DNA of 11,461 nucleotides from Hyphomicrobiales bacterium. Lineage in GTDB: Bacteria > Pseudomonadota > Alphaproteobacteria > Rhizobiales > S144-23. Of this stretch, positions 1 through 6,891 are shown one piece after another. The stretch covers positions 1 to 11,461 of the forward strand of contig WGBL01000323.1 of the NCBI GenBank assembly GCA_015494375.1, written 5' to 3'. Made by a program: the position numbers and the translations under genes. The notes under the pieces are model-generated. The model was not told where the DNA came from and ran no database searches. It saw nothing but the letters and a program-made list of their open reading frames with translations. Every line of letters begins with the position of its first letter. The stretch's first letter is position 1.

Positions 1-94
1 ACAACGTTGTCGCCCCGGAAGAAATGCGGCCAATGTCGCTTCCGGCAAGCACGCCTTCGCCCCGCATTTCTTTCCAGGGGCCCATGAACACCAT
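1..94 (-). CDS. possible 5' end of an unknown gene running off the left edge
   Basis: On the minus strand a frame opens with ATG at 94 (a second in-frame ATG is at 85) and stays open to the edge, about 31 codons. The peptide starts MVFMGPWKEMRGEGV and goes on with a Gly/Ser-rich stretch; I do not recognise it. A GAGG at 96-99 sits too close to the first ATG but about 10 nt before the second, so the second may be the real start. It would lie downstream of dctM in the same orientation. An open frame this short means little in GC-rich DNA, and the plus-strand frames here are also partly open, so this is a weak call. Confidence 0.22.
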   Translation of the reverse strand, partial: MVFMGPWKEMRGEGVLAGSDIGRISSGATTL

Positions 95-213
95 GCCTCA
101 GAAAGGTTCGGGGTTATGGGGCCCCGACAATCCCGCGGGGTCAGGACGGTGCAAGACGGCAACCGCCGCGGCCGCGGGATTTCGGGGACGACAGCGCAGC
201 GCACCGCGCCCCC

Positions 214-241
214 TTTCTGGTATCTGGCTTCTGGTTTCTGA
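214..241 (-). repeat. degenerate 7-bp tandem repeat after dctM
   Basis: Four consecutive heptamers. On the plus strand they read TTTCTGG, TATCTGG, CTTCTGG and TTTCTGA; on the minus strand they follow the consensus YCAGAAR, with one unit at CCAGATA. The array begins about 32 bp after the dctM stop codon and contains no gene. The same heptamer family recurs at 6892-6926 after lutC, sharing a 12-mer. Both arrays lie just past a 3' gene end and have the same orientation relative to that gene. I see no oligo-T tail, so this is not an ordinary intrinsic terminator. Confidence 0.75.
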
Positions 242-273
242 TCCCAGCTCAGTCCGCAAGGCGTGGTCAGCAA

Positions 274-1758
274 TCAATTCAACAGCACGCGCGGCAGCCA
301 CAGCGCGATGTCGGGAAATGCAATCACCAGGCCAAGCCCAATGAGCTGTAGGATCACGAAGGGAATAATGCCGAGATAGATGTGCTCGATCTTCACCCCC
401 TTGGGTGCCACCGCCTTCATGTAGAAGAGCGCAAAACCAAAGGGCGGGGTGAGAAACGACGTCTGGAGATTGATCGCCATCAGGATCGCGAACCAGTACA
501 CCACCTCGCTGTGGGCGACATGGGCGCCGAAGTCCATCGAGGCGATAATGGGCGAGAAGACCGGCAGGACAATGAGGGTGATCTCGATCCAGTCGAAGAA
601 AAAACCAAGAAAGAAAATGAGCGCCATCAGTAGGCCCAAAAGCCCCCATGGGCCGAGGCCAAAACTCTCGACAAGATTGATCACCAGATCGTCGCCACCC
701 AATGACCGGAAGACATAGGAGAAGATCGTTGCACCAATGAAAATGCCAAAGAGCATGGCGTTGGTCAGCGCACTCGCATGGAGCGCAGACCAGATCACAT
801 GGCCGAAGTGCTTGAGCTCATGGAAAAAGCCGCCGCCCACGGGCTCGTCGTCGAGGATCTCGCGCAAGGCCGCGGGCTCTGGCGTGCTGAAATGGTCCTT
901 GTCAAGCCCCAATGTCGGCAGGATGACAAGGTTGACGAACGCCAGCATGATGGCACCAGCCGCACCCACGCCCGCCGCCTCGGTCGGCGTGGCCCAGCCC
1001 ATGAGGATCGAGCCGAGCACAAGGAAGATGAGGAAAATGGGCGGCAAAAAGCTTCGCGCCACCATGCCCACATAGGCGAGCGCGCCGCTGGGGCCGAAGT
1101 CACCATCGGGGATCGGCGCGAGCTGGGGGCGGATCGCACACAGGGTGACGATGTAGGCGATATAAAGCCCTGATAGAATGAGGCCCGGAAAGAAAGCGGC
1201 AACAAACATGTTGCCCACCGACTTGGCCAAAAGGTCCGACATGATCACGAGCATGATCGAGGGAGGAATGAGGATGCCGAGGGTGCCCGAGGCGGCGATC
1301 GTGCCGGTGGCGAGCGGCTTGTTGTAGTTGCGCGCAATCATGACCGGCAGCGCCAACAGCGTCATCATCACGACCGAAGCCCCGATGATGCCGGTGGTGG
1401 CGGCCATGATGGTGCCCATGAGGGTGACCGACAGCGCCAAGCCGCCCGGCACGCGTTTGAGCAGGACCTGCAGGCAATTGAGCAGGTCGCGCGCCACGCC
1501 CGATCGCTCGAGCACCGTCCCCATCAGGATGAACATGGGGATCGCCGTAAGGATGAGATTCTCGGCAATGCCACCGAAGACCCGCGACGGGATGGAGCCG
1601 AATTGCGGCCAGTCAAATAGAAACGGATCAATGGCGATGGCGAGGAGGGCAAAACCGAACCCCACGCCCCCCAATACAAACGCCACCGGATAGCCGGAAA
1701 AAAGCAGAATGCCTAGGGCCACAAACATAAAGAGTGGCAGATATTGCTCGAGCCCCAT
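274..1758 (-). CDS. dctM: TRAP transporter large permease (DctM type)
   Basis: Membrane subunit that carries the substrate across the inner membrane, driven by an ion gradient, with DctP and DctQ. The 494-residue protein is almost wholly hydrophobic helices. Family landmarks are GILIPPSIML near 161-170, GWATPTEAAGVGA near 254-266, and TPPFGFALFYMK near 437-448. The last, together with DWIEITLIVLPVFSP near 389-403, is typical of the mannitol/chloroaromatic and 2-oxoacid TRAP class (COG4664) rather than the C4-dicarboxylate DctM. A hydrophilic loop at about 284-325, rich in charged residues, makes it longer than the usual roughly 430 residues; this is common in the class. ATG at 1758 lies 2 bp after the dctQ stop, preceded by a G-rich stretch, so the two permeases are probably translated together. 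The family is certain; the substrate is not shown by this subunit. Confidence 0.95.
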   Translation of the reverse strand: MGLEQYLPLFMFVALGILLFSGYPVAFVLGGVGFGFALLAIAIDPFLFDWPQFGSIPSRVFGGIAENLILTAIPMFILMGTVLERSGVARDLLNCLQVLLKRVPGGLALSVTLMGTIMAATTGIIGASVVMMTLLALPVMIARNYNKPLATGTIAASGTLGILIPPSIMLVIMSDLLAKSVGNMFVAAFFPGLILSGLYIAYIVTLCAIRPQLAPIPDGDFGPSGALAYVGMVARSFLPPIFLIFLVLGSILMGWATPTEAAGVGAAGAIMLAFVNLVILPTLGLDKDHFSTPEPAALREILDDEPVGGGFFHELKHFGHVIWSALHASALTNAMLFGIFIGATIFSYVFRSLGGDDLVINLVESFGLGPWGLLGLLMALIFFLGFFFDWIEITLIVLPVFSPIIASMDFGAHVAHSEVVYWFAILMAINLQTSFLTPPFGFALFYMKAVAPKGVKIEHIYLGIIPFVILQLIGLGLVIAFPDIALWLPRVLLN

Positions 1759-1760
1759 CG

Positions 1761-2324
1761 CTAGAGGTCCCCCCCAAGCGCTTCAGCCACCTTTTCCTCG
1801 GGCAACCGGCCCAGAAGCCCGGCGACCGCCTTGATGAGCTGCGAGATGCCGGCAAGCAGCAAGAGCACAAACAGAACCGGCAGCGCCGATTTCAGAATCC
1901 AGATGTTGCTAAGGCCAATGACCGACTTGGACACCTCGCCCTCGAGATAAGAGGCATGGGCGTAAGAATAGTGGTAGATGATCGCCATGATCGTGAAGGG
2001 GAAAAGGAAAAACACACACCCGATGATCTCGAGCACATATTTGGCTTTTGTCGGCAGGCGATCGCGCACAAGGTCGATGCGGACATGGGCCTGGGCGACA
2101 TAGGCATAGCCGATCACCAACGCAAAGAGGAATGTGTGTAACCAGTACTCCGATTCCTGGATTTGCGTGGAGTTGATGCCAAAGGGTTTGGCGACGCCAA
2201 AATGGCGCGTGACGACGTCATAGACGACAACAACAACAAGGATGAGACCGGCCAGAGCGCCAATTTGCGCAACCGCGCGCAATAGCTTGTCGATCCTTTC
2301 GCTCAAGCGGAGCAGATACTGCAT
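1761..2324 (-). CDS. dctQ: TRAP transporter small permease (DctQ type)
   Basis: Small membrane subunit of the TRAP transporter, thought to help DctP dock on DctM. From the chosen start it has 187 residues and four hydrophobic segments, at about 17-40, 60-80, 95-120 and 145-168. The family signature lies between the first two: VVTRHFG, then ESEYWLHTFLFALVIGYAY, then HVRIDLVRDRLP, where the HVRxD stretch is conserved. The frame could begin upstream at 2363, but the Arg/Gly-rich lead is unlike the family. ATG at 2324 has the strong ribosome site GGGAGGAGG six bases before it, so I place the start there. The gene follows dctP after a 136-bp gap that holds a hairpin and ends 2 bp before dctM. Confidence 0.93.
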   Translation of the reverse strand: MQYLLRLSERIDKLLRAVAQIGALAGLILVVVVVYDVVTRHFGVAKPFGINSTQIQESEYWLHTFLFALVIGYAYVAQAHVRIDLVRDRLPTKAKYVLEIIGCVFFLFPFTIMAIIYHYSYAHASYLEGEVSKSVIGLSNIWILKSALPVLFVLLLLAGISQLIKAVAGLLGRLPEEKVAEALGGDL

Positions 2325-2330
2325 GCGCCC

Positions 2331-2339
2331 CCTCCTCCC
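2331..2339 (-). promoter_or_regulatory. ribosome binding site of dctQ
   Basis: GGGAGGAGG on the minus strand, six bases before the ATG at 2324. It decides between this start and the longer frame from 2363. Confidence 0.75.
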
Positions 2340-2409
2340 AGCGCCTCGGCCACGGCGGCGCAACTGGAGAAACCAACGGAAAACACGAGCAAGAACGAGA
2401 CAAAGAGAC

Positions 2410-2444
2410 CGACCCGGCAGGGCGGCGCGCGGCCTGCCGGGTCG
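2410..2444 (-). terminator. strong hairpin between dctP and dctQ (attenuator or mRNA 3'-end stabiliser)
   Basis: A perfect 12-bp inverted repeat: CGACCCGGCAGG at 2410-2421 pairs with CCTGCCGGGTCG at 2433-2444 around an 11-base GC-rich loop. It lies 17 bp after the dctP stop and 86 bp before the dctQ start. On the transcribed strand the stem is followed by a pyrimidine-rich stretch with scattered Ts but no clean U-run. The likely role, an inference, is partial termination or protection of the dctP mRNA end, so that more binding protein than permease is made. This is a common arrangement in binding-protein transporters. Confidence 0.65.
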
Positions 2445-2460
2445 AGACGCGCTTGCCGGG

Positions 2461-3504
2461 CTACCTCAGATAACCCAACTCACGCCAGACGCTGTATTCG
2501 GCGCGGAACTTGTTGAGCGAGTCCCATGCTTCTTTGAAGTTTGCGTCTTTGGCTGCGATCTCGGCGGCCACTTCCTTCCAGGCGCGCTCGAGCTTGGCGA
2601 GGTCCTCCTCCGACCAGCGATGGATCTGCACGCCCTTTTCCTTGAGCGTCTTGAGCGCCTTGCTCTGGATCGCCTCACCCTCGGCCAGGCCAAGCGTGAA
2701 ATTGGCGAGGCACGCAACCTTGAGCACGGCCTTGTGTTGCTCGCTCAAGGCGTCCCACTTCTTCTTGTTCATCAAGAGCTCGAAGAGCGTCGACTGCTGG
2801 TGCCAGCCCGGGAAATAATAATGCTTGGCGATCTGATAGAAGCCGAGATTGAGGTCGATCGCCGGCATGGAGAACTCGGTGGCATCGATTGTGCCCCGCT
2901 CGAGCGCCGGGTAGATATCGGCACCGGCCAATAGTTGCGTATCCACTCCGAGCTTTTGCATGACCTTGGCACCGAGGCCGAAGAAGCGCATCTTCTTGCC
3001 CTTGAGCTCGTCGATCGACTTGATCTCCTGGCGGAACCAGCCCGAGGCCTCGGGCGCGATAACACCGCAAACGAGCGAATGGAGCCCATGCTTGTTGTAG
3101 ATCTTCTGCATGAGCTTCTCGCCGCCGCCATGGTAGATCCAGGCCGCATACTCGCCGGCGCTGGGCCCGAATGGCACCGCCGAGAACAACGCGAGCGCGG
3201 GCTCTTTGCCCTGCCAATAACCGGGCGTCGACCAGCCGGCATCCACTGAGCCCGACTTGATGGCATCAAAGAGCTCGAGCGCCGGCACGAGGGCGCCGGG
3301 CTCGAAATACTTGAGCTGCAGCGTGCCGCCCGATAGCGCCTTGATATTGGCCTCGAGCGTCTTGCCGAGTGAGCCGAGCTGCACGAGTTTTGATGGAAAT
3401 GTGGCGCCCATTTTCCAGCGCACGGTCTCGGCATTGGCACTCGGATTGCCAAGCCCCAACGCGAGCGCCAGAACGAGCGTGGTCACGACCAATGTTCGTT
3501 TCAT
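2461..3504 (-). CDS. dctP: TRAP transporter periplasmic substrate-binding protein (DctP/TakP class)
   Basis: Periplasmic receptor that binds an organic acid and hands it to DctQM. The 347-residue precursor has a classic Sec signal: MKR, a hydrophobic core (VVTTLVLALALGLG), and a cleavage site ANA|ET after residue 25. Fold markers are WKMGATFPSK near 30-39, GWFRQEI near 155-161, KGKKMRFFGLGAKV near 168-181, YPALERGTIDATEF near 198-211, and KHYYFPGW near 227-234. These place it with the 2-oxoacid/monocarboxylate binders (COG4663, TakP relatives); Arg158 and Arg173 are candidates for carboxylate binding. The ATG at 3504 is chosen over the frame opening at 3567 because it starts the signal peptide and follows GGGAGGA. 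The pocket differs from TakP (see findings). Divergent lutABC suggests lactate or a related acid as substrate; this is inference. Confidence 0.93.
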   Translation of the reverse strand: MKRTLVVTTLVLALALGLGNPSANAETVRWKMGATFPSKLVQLGSLGKTLEANIKALSGGTLQLKYFEPGALVPALELFDAIKSGSVDAGWSTPGYWQGKEPALALFSAVPFGPSAGEYAAWIYHGGGEKLMQKIYNKHGLHSLVCGVIAPEASGWFRQEIKSIDELKGKKMRFFGLGAKVMQKLGVDTQLLAGADIYPALERGTIDATEFSMPAIDLNLGFYQIAKHYYFPGWHQQSTLFELLMNKKKWDALSEQHKAVLKVACLANFTLGLAEGEAIQSKALKTLKEKGVQIHRWSEEDLAKLERAWKEVAAEIAAKDANFKEAWDSLNKFRAEYSVWRELGYLR

Positions 3505-3511
3505 AAGTCTT

Positions 3512-3518
3512 TCCTCCC
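3512..3518 (-). promoter_or_regulatory. ribosome binding site of dctP
   Basis: GGGAGGA on the minus strand, seven bases before the ATG at 3504. It fixes the start at the signal peptide. Confidence 0.75.
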
Positions 3519-3710
3519 AACACATGCCTTGAGGCGCGCTGCAACGCCCTCGCCGGCACACTACCAACGACGAGCACAGCTCTCATCGCTAGCAGGAAAG
3601 CGGCTATCTCTGCAACCCAACCTATGGCCAAATGCATTGGGGGCATAAGCTGAAGGAATACTTGCATTATCCGCTCCAAAGCCCTATCCGAGCCGGAGCC
3701 GAATGATGGT

Positions 3711-3730
3711 ATTCCGAGAAGCGCCGGAAT
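3711..3730. promoter_or_regulatory. inverted repeat, candidate operator upstream of lutA
   Basis: ATTCCG-N8-CGGAAT, a perfect 6-bp dyad whose end lies 42 bp before the lutA ATG. A near-copy half site, CCGAAT at 3699-3704, precedes it, giving three similar half sites in 32 bp. The position suits a repressor or activator of the lut genes. I cannot match it to a known regulator, and a 6-bp dyad can occur by chance. Confidence 0.35.
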
Positions 3731-3772
3731 GCGCGCCGGCCCAGCGCCCCACACCTCACCACACGAAAGAGC

Positions 3773-4600
3773 ATGCGACCGCAACGCCCCGAGACAGCCG
3801 CAAGCGCCAGGACGGCCGGAAGCGCCGGGCGGACCGCGAATGGCGGCCAGTCCCCCCATGTCGGGCTCTTTGTCACGTGCCTTGTCGATTTGATGCGACC
3901 GAGCGTGGGCTTTGCCGCGGTCAAGTTGCTCGAAGAGGCCGGTTGTCGCGTCTCGGTGCCACGTACGCAGACCTGTTGCGGTCAGCCGGCCTATAATTCC
4001 GGCGACTGCGCTGAGGCGGCCCGGATCGCACGCCAGGTCGTTGAGGCCTTTGAGCCTTTTGACTATGTGGTGGCGCCGTCGGGCTCGTGTGCCGGGATGC
4101 TCAAGCGCCACTATCCGGCGCTCCTCGCGGGGGGTGCGATTGCGCCCGAGCGGGTTGCCGCCTTTGCCGCCAAGGTCCATGAGCTGACGGCTTTCCTTGT
4201 CGATGTGCTGGGTGTGGAGCGCATCAACGCCCGCCACGACGGTCGCGTCACCTATCACGATTCCTGCTCATGCCTTCGCGAGCTCGGGATCAGAGAACAG
4301 CCCCGGCGCCTCTTGCGCAGCATCAAGGGCCTTGAGCTTGTCGAGCTCGCGCGGCCCGAGGAGTGTTGCGGGTTTGGCGGCCTCTTCTCGGTCAAGTATG
4401 GCGCCATCTCCAATGCCATTGTTGCGCGCAAGGCGGCTGATATCACAGCGACCGGCGCACCGCTTGTGCTGGCGGGCGATCTCGGCTGCCTCCTAAATAT
4501 CAAGGGCAAACTGCGCCGCGAGGGCCGCGCCGTCAGTGTGCGCCACATCGCCGAGGTGCTCGCCGGCATGACGGACGCGCCTGCGATCGGCGAGGAGTAG
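3773..4600 (+). CDS. lutA: L-lactate utilization protein LutA (YkgE-like, CCG-domain iron-sulfur protein)
   Basis: Subunit of the LutABC complex, which oxidises L-lactate to pyruvate in the cytoplasm. The 275-residue protein has the two cysteine-rich CCG domains of the heterodisulfide-reductase/GlpC family. The first has Cys36 (FVTCLVDL), Cys68-Cys69 (QTCCGQPAYNSG) and Cys106 (PSGSCAGM). The second has Cys165 (YHDSC), Cys198-Cys199 (EECCGFGGLFSVKY) and Cys239 (GDLGC). Length and spacing match LutA/YkgE. About 29 residues precede the first conserved strand, where relatives usually have 5-10. No other ATG, GTG or TTG codon lies in frame in between, so ATG 3773 stands despite a weak GAAAGAG ribosome site. 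It is first of three lut genes, divergent from the TRAP operon. Cys167 adjacent to Cys165 (SCSC) is a small local oddity. Confidence 0.95.
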   Translation: MRPQRPETAASARTAGSAGRTANGGQSPHVGLFVTCLVDLMRPSVGFAAVKLLEEAGCRVSVPRTQTCCGQPAYNSGDCAEAARIARQVVEAFEPFDYVVAPSGSCAGMLKRHYPALLAGGAIAPERVAAFAAKVHELTAFLVDVLGVERINARHDGRVTYHDSCSCLRELGIREQPRRLLRSIKGLELVELARPEECCGFGGLFSVKYGAISNAIVARKAADITATGAPLVLAGDLGCLLNIKGKLRREGRAVSVRHIAEVLAGMTDAPAIGEE

Positions 4601-4667
4601 GGCTGGGCCAGAGCACCGGTTGGAAAGACCTGGTTGGCAGGCGCCGAAAGACGGGACAGAAAATCGG

Positions 4668-4686
4668 GCAATGCGACGCGCATTGC
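4668..4686. promoter_or_regulatory. inverted repeat in the lutA-lutB spacer
   Basis: GCAATGCG at 4668-4675 and CGCATTGC at 4679-4686 form a perfect 8-bp dyad around the three bases ACG. It lies in the 129-bp gap between lutA and the preferred lutB start, 43 bp before that start. It could fold as a tight mRNA hairpin with a three-base loop or act as a protein-binding site. The lut genes are usually closely spaced, so a gap with a dyad suggests control inside the operon. This is inference. Confidence 0.4.
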
Positions 4687-4729
4687 GAGCCGCGCGGAAA
4701 GGCTGAAAAGACAACCGGTGAGCGGGGAC

Positions 4730-6202
4730 ATGCGAGCGACCAGCCAGGCCTTTCTTGAGAATGCCGAGCGTGCCCTTGGCGATGTGCAATTGCAGAGGGC
4801 GCTCGAGAATGTGCCTCGCGGCTTTGTCACCAAGCGCGCGGCGGCGCGGGCGCGGCTTCCCGAGTTCGACGCCTTGCGCGACGAGGCGCGGGCGATCAAG
4901 GACCATGTGCTTGCGAATCTCGACCTCTATCTCGAGGAATACGAGCGCAAGGTGGTCGAGGCGGGCGGCCATGTCCATTGGGCCGCCAGCAGTGCCGAGG
5001 CGCGCGCCATCATTGTCGACATCCTCAATGCCGCCGGAGCCCGGCGCGTGACCAAGGGCAAGTCGATGGTCTCGGAGGAGATGGCGCTCAACGAGGCCCT
5101 TGTGCCCCAGGGCTTCGAGGTCACCGAAACCGACCTCGGCGAGTATCTCATCCAGCTCCGTGGCGAGACCCCGAGCCATATCATCGCGCCCGCCGTGCAC
5201 CTCAACAAGGAGCAGGTGGCGACCGACTTCCGGCGCCATCACAGGGCGTTGCCGGCCGGCCGGCCGCTCCATGAGCCATCGGCGCTCGTTGCCGAGGCGC
5301 GTCAGGTGCTGCGTGAGAAGTTTCTTGCCGCCGATGCCGGGATCACGGGCGCCAATTTCCTCGTCGCCGAGACGGGCTCCGCCGTCATCGTCACCAACGA
5401 GGGCAATGGCGATCTCACCCAGACCCTTGCGCGGGTGCATATCGTCGTTGCCTCACTCGAGAAGATCGTGCCGACGCTCGAGGACACGACCACGATTTTG
5501 CGCCTGCTGGCGCGCTCGGCGACGGGCCAGGAATGCGCCACCTATACCACGTTCTCATGCGGCCCGCGCCGGCCGGGCGATGTCGATGGCCCCGAGGAAT
5601 ATCATGTGGTGCTCCTCGACAACGGCCGCTCGGAGCTCCTCGCAAGCGACTTCCGCCCCATCCTGCGCTGCATCCGCTGCGGGGCCTGCATGAACCACTG
5701 CCCCGTCTATCAGGCGGTCGGCGGGCATGCCTACGGCTGGGTCTACCCGGGGCCCGTCGGAGCGGTGCTGACGCCTGCGCTCATCGGCATCGCAGAGGCG
5801 GCGCCCTTGCCCGAGGCCTCGACGTTTTGCGGCCGCTGCGAGGAGGTCTGCCCGATGCAGATTCCGCTGCCGGGGCTCCTGCGCAAATGGCGCATGCGTG
5901 CCCATGAGGCGCAGGCGCCCGGCACAACCCCTTGGCAGGGGCGGCTCGCATTGAGGGCCTGGGGCTGGCTTGCCCGCCATCCCCGGCTCTATCAACTTGC
6001 CGCGCGCCTCGGTGTCGGGATCGCGCGCGGATTCTGGGCGCGCTATGGCCGCCTCGTCGGGGCGCCATTCACGAGCGCCTGGACCCGTTATCGGGACCTG
6101 CCAGCGCCCGAGGGCGGCACATTTCAGGCACGCTGGCGCCGCCACCAGCGCCACCGCCAGTTGTCCTCCGCGCAATGGCGCCACAAGGGGCCAGGCCAAT
6201 GA
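4730..6202 (+). CDS. lutB: L-lactate utilization iron-sulfur protein LutB (YkgF-like)
   Basis: Electron-transfer subunit of the LutABC lactate oxidation complex. From ATG 4730 it has 490 residues, close to the roughly 475 of YkgF. In order: an N-terminal helical part aligning with YkgF (IKDHVLANLDLYL near 56-68), a LUD-type domain with KGKSMVSEE near 109-117, ETDLGEY near 133-139, and GITGANFLVAETGS near 204-217. A ferredoxin-like part follows with CIRCGACMNHCP (Cys314, 317, 320, 324) and FCGRCEEVCP (Cys367, 370, 374), and then a basic C-terminal tail. A TTG at 4634 would add 32 Arg-rich residues unlike the family, so I prefer the ATG. The end overlaps lutC by ATGA, which points to translational coupling. 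Confidence in family is very high; enzyme action on L-lactate follows from the B. subtilis and Campylobacter homologues. Confidence 0.96.
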   Translation: MRATSQAFLENAERALGDVQLQRALENVPRGFVTKRAAARARLPEFDALRDEARAIKDHVLANLDLYLEEYERKVVEAGGHVHWAASSAEARAIIVDILNAAGARRVTKGKSMVSEEMALNEALVPQGFEVTETDLGEYLIQLRGETPSHIIAPAVHLNKEQVATDFRRHHRALPAGRPLHEPSALVAEARQVLREKFLAADAGITGANFLVAETGSAVIVTNEGNGDLTQTLARVHIVVASLEKIVPTLEDTTTILRLLARSATGQECATYTTFSCGPRRPGDVDGPEEYHVVLLDNGRSELLASDFRPILRCIRCGACMNHCPVYQAVGGHAYGWVYPGPVGAVLTPALIGIAEAAPLPEASTFCGRCEEVCPMQIPLPGLLRKWRMRAHEAQAPGTTPWQGRLALRAWGWLARHPRLYQLAARLGVGIARGFWARYGRLVGAPFTSAWTRYRDLPAPEGGTFQARWRRHQRHRQLSSAQWRHKGPGQ

Positions 6203-6885
6203 GCCGCTTCGACCAACGCGATGAGATCCTTGCGCGCATCCGCCGCGCGCTCGGTGCCGCCGACGACGATCCCGAGCGGCGGCTTGCTGTCATGAAGCGG
6301 CTGTTCGATCATCCTCCCGGAACGGTTCCCGCGCGGGCGCGCCGGCCCCGCGACGCCCTGGTTGCGCAATTCATCTCGATGCTCGAGAGCCAGGCAGCGC
6401 AAGTGAGCCGCCTCGAGCGGGCACGCGATATTCCAAAGGCCGTGGTTGACACTTTGCGCCGCCGCAACCTCGCGCTCAGGATCCGCCACGGGAGCGACCC
6501 TTATCTCGCGGCGCTCGACTGGGCCAGCGAGCCCGCGCTTACGCGCCACCTTGGCGCAGCCACAGCCGACGATGCGGCCGGACTCAGCCGTGCGCTTGCC
6601 GGCATCTCTGAGACCGGCACGCTCCTCTTGGCTTCCGGGCCCGACAATCCGACCACGATCAATTTTCTCCCGCCCCTTCATATCGTTGTCGTGCGCGAGG
6701 CGGACATTGTCGGCTCCTATGAGGAGGGCTGGGCGCAGCTCCGCGCGCTCTATGGCGAGCGGTCCCTGCCGCGGGCCGTCAACCTCGTCTCTGGCCCCTC
6801 GCGCACCGCCGACATCGAGCAGACCCTGATCATGGGCGCCCACGGCCCCGTGGCGCTGCACGTTTTCATTGTGGGAAGCGATTGA
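6199..6885 (+). CDS. lutC: L-lactate utilization protein LutC (LUD domain, YkgG-like)
   Basis: Third subunit of the LutABC complex; a single LUD (DUF162) domain protein of 228 residues, as usual for the family. Markers are RDEILARIRRALG near 7-19, SETGTLLLASGPDNPTTINF near 137-156, LPPLHIVVV near 157-165, and the C-terminal SGPSRTADIEQTLIMGAHGP near 198-217. LUD domains have an NagB/RpiA-like fold. The frame is open upstream to 5932, but ATG 6199 overlaps the lutB stop (ATGA) and begins the conserved helix, so it is the start. The gene closes the operon; the 48-bp gap to the convergent rlmE holds only a heptamer repeat array. Confidence 0.95.
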   Translation: MSRFDQRDEILARIRRALGAADDDPERRLAVMKRLFDHPPGTVPARARRPRDALVAQFISMLESQAAQVSRLERARDIPKAVVDTLRRRNLALRIRHGSDPYLAALDWASEPALTRHLGAATADDAAGLSRALAGISETGTLLLASGPDNPTTINFLPPLHIVVVREADIVGSYEEGWAQLRALYGERSLPRAVNLVSGPSRTADIEQTLIMGAHGPVALHVFIVGSD

Positions 6886-6891
6886 GCCGGG

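Larger units (their letters stand above)
3505..3772. promoter_or_regulatory. divergent control region between dctP and lutA
   Basis: A 268-bp stretch between the two outward-facing transcription units, visibly richer in A/T than its surroundings in the middle (about 3600-3720). Contents are an 8-bp palindrome AATGCATT at 3631-3638, a weak plus-strand promoter-like pair (TTGCAT at 3662 and TATCCG at 3685, 17 bp apart, only 3 of 6 matches each), and an inverted repeat at 3711-3730. Both promoters must lie here if each operon has its own, so joint control by a regulator encoded elsewhere is likely. No regulator gene is in the window. Exact promoter positions cannot be told from sequence alone. 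Confidence 0.6.

Noticed and set aside
2242..2934. Plus-strand open frame of 230 codons over the dctP-dctQ gap
   Set aside because: It is antisense to well-conserved DctP and DctQ sequence and has a biased composition; it is explained by GC-rich codon usage.
3266..4258. Minus-strand open frame of 330 codons across the divergent region and lutA
   Set aside because: It overlaps both the conserved DctP N-terminus and LutA with its CCG motifs, and shows no recognisable domain.
4634..4729. TTG start giving LutB 32 extra residues
   Set aside because: The added part is Arg-rich and unlike LutB/YkgF, while ATG 4730 aligns with the family start. The inverted repeat at 4668-4686 would also fall inside coding sequence.
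5826..5859. Seemingly missing first cysteine in the second iron-sulfur motif of LutB
   Set aside because: The motif reads STFCGRCEEVCP where YkgF has a Cys at the Ser position, but as far as I recall many LutB proteins have Ser there too, so it is a family variant rather than a defect.
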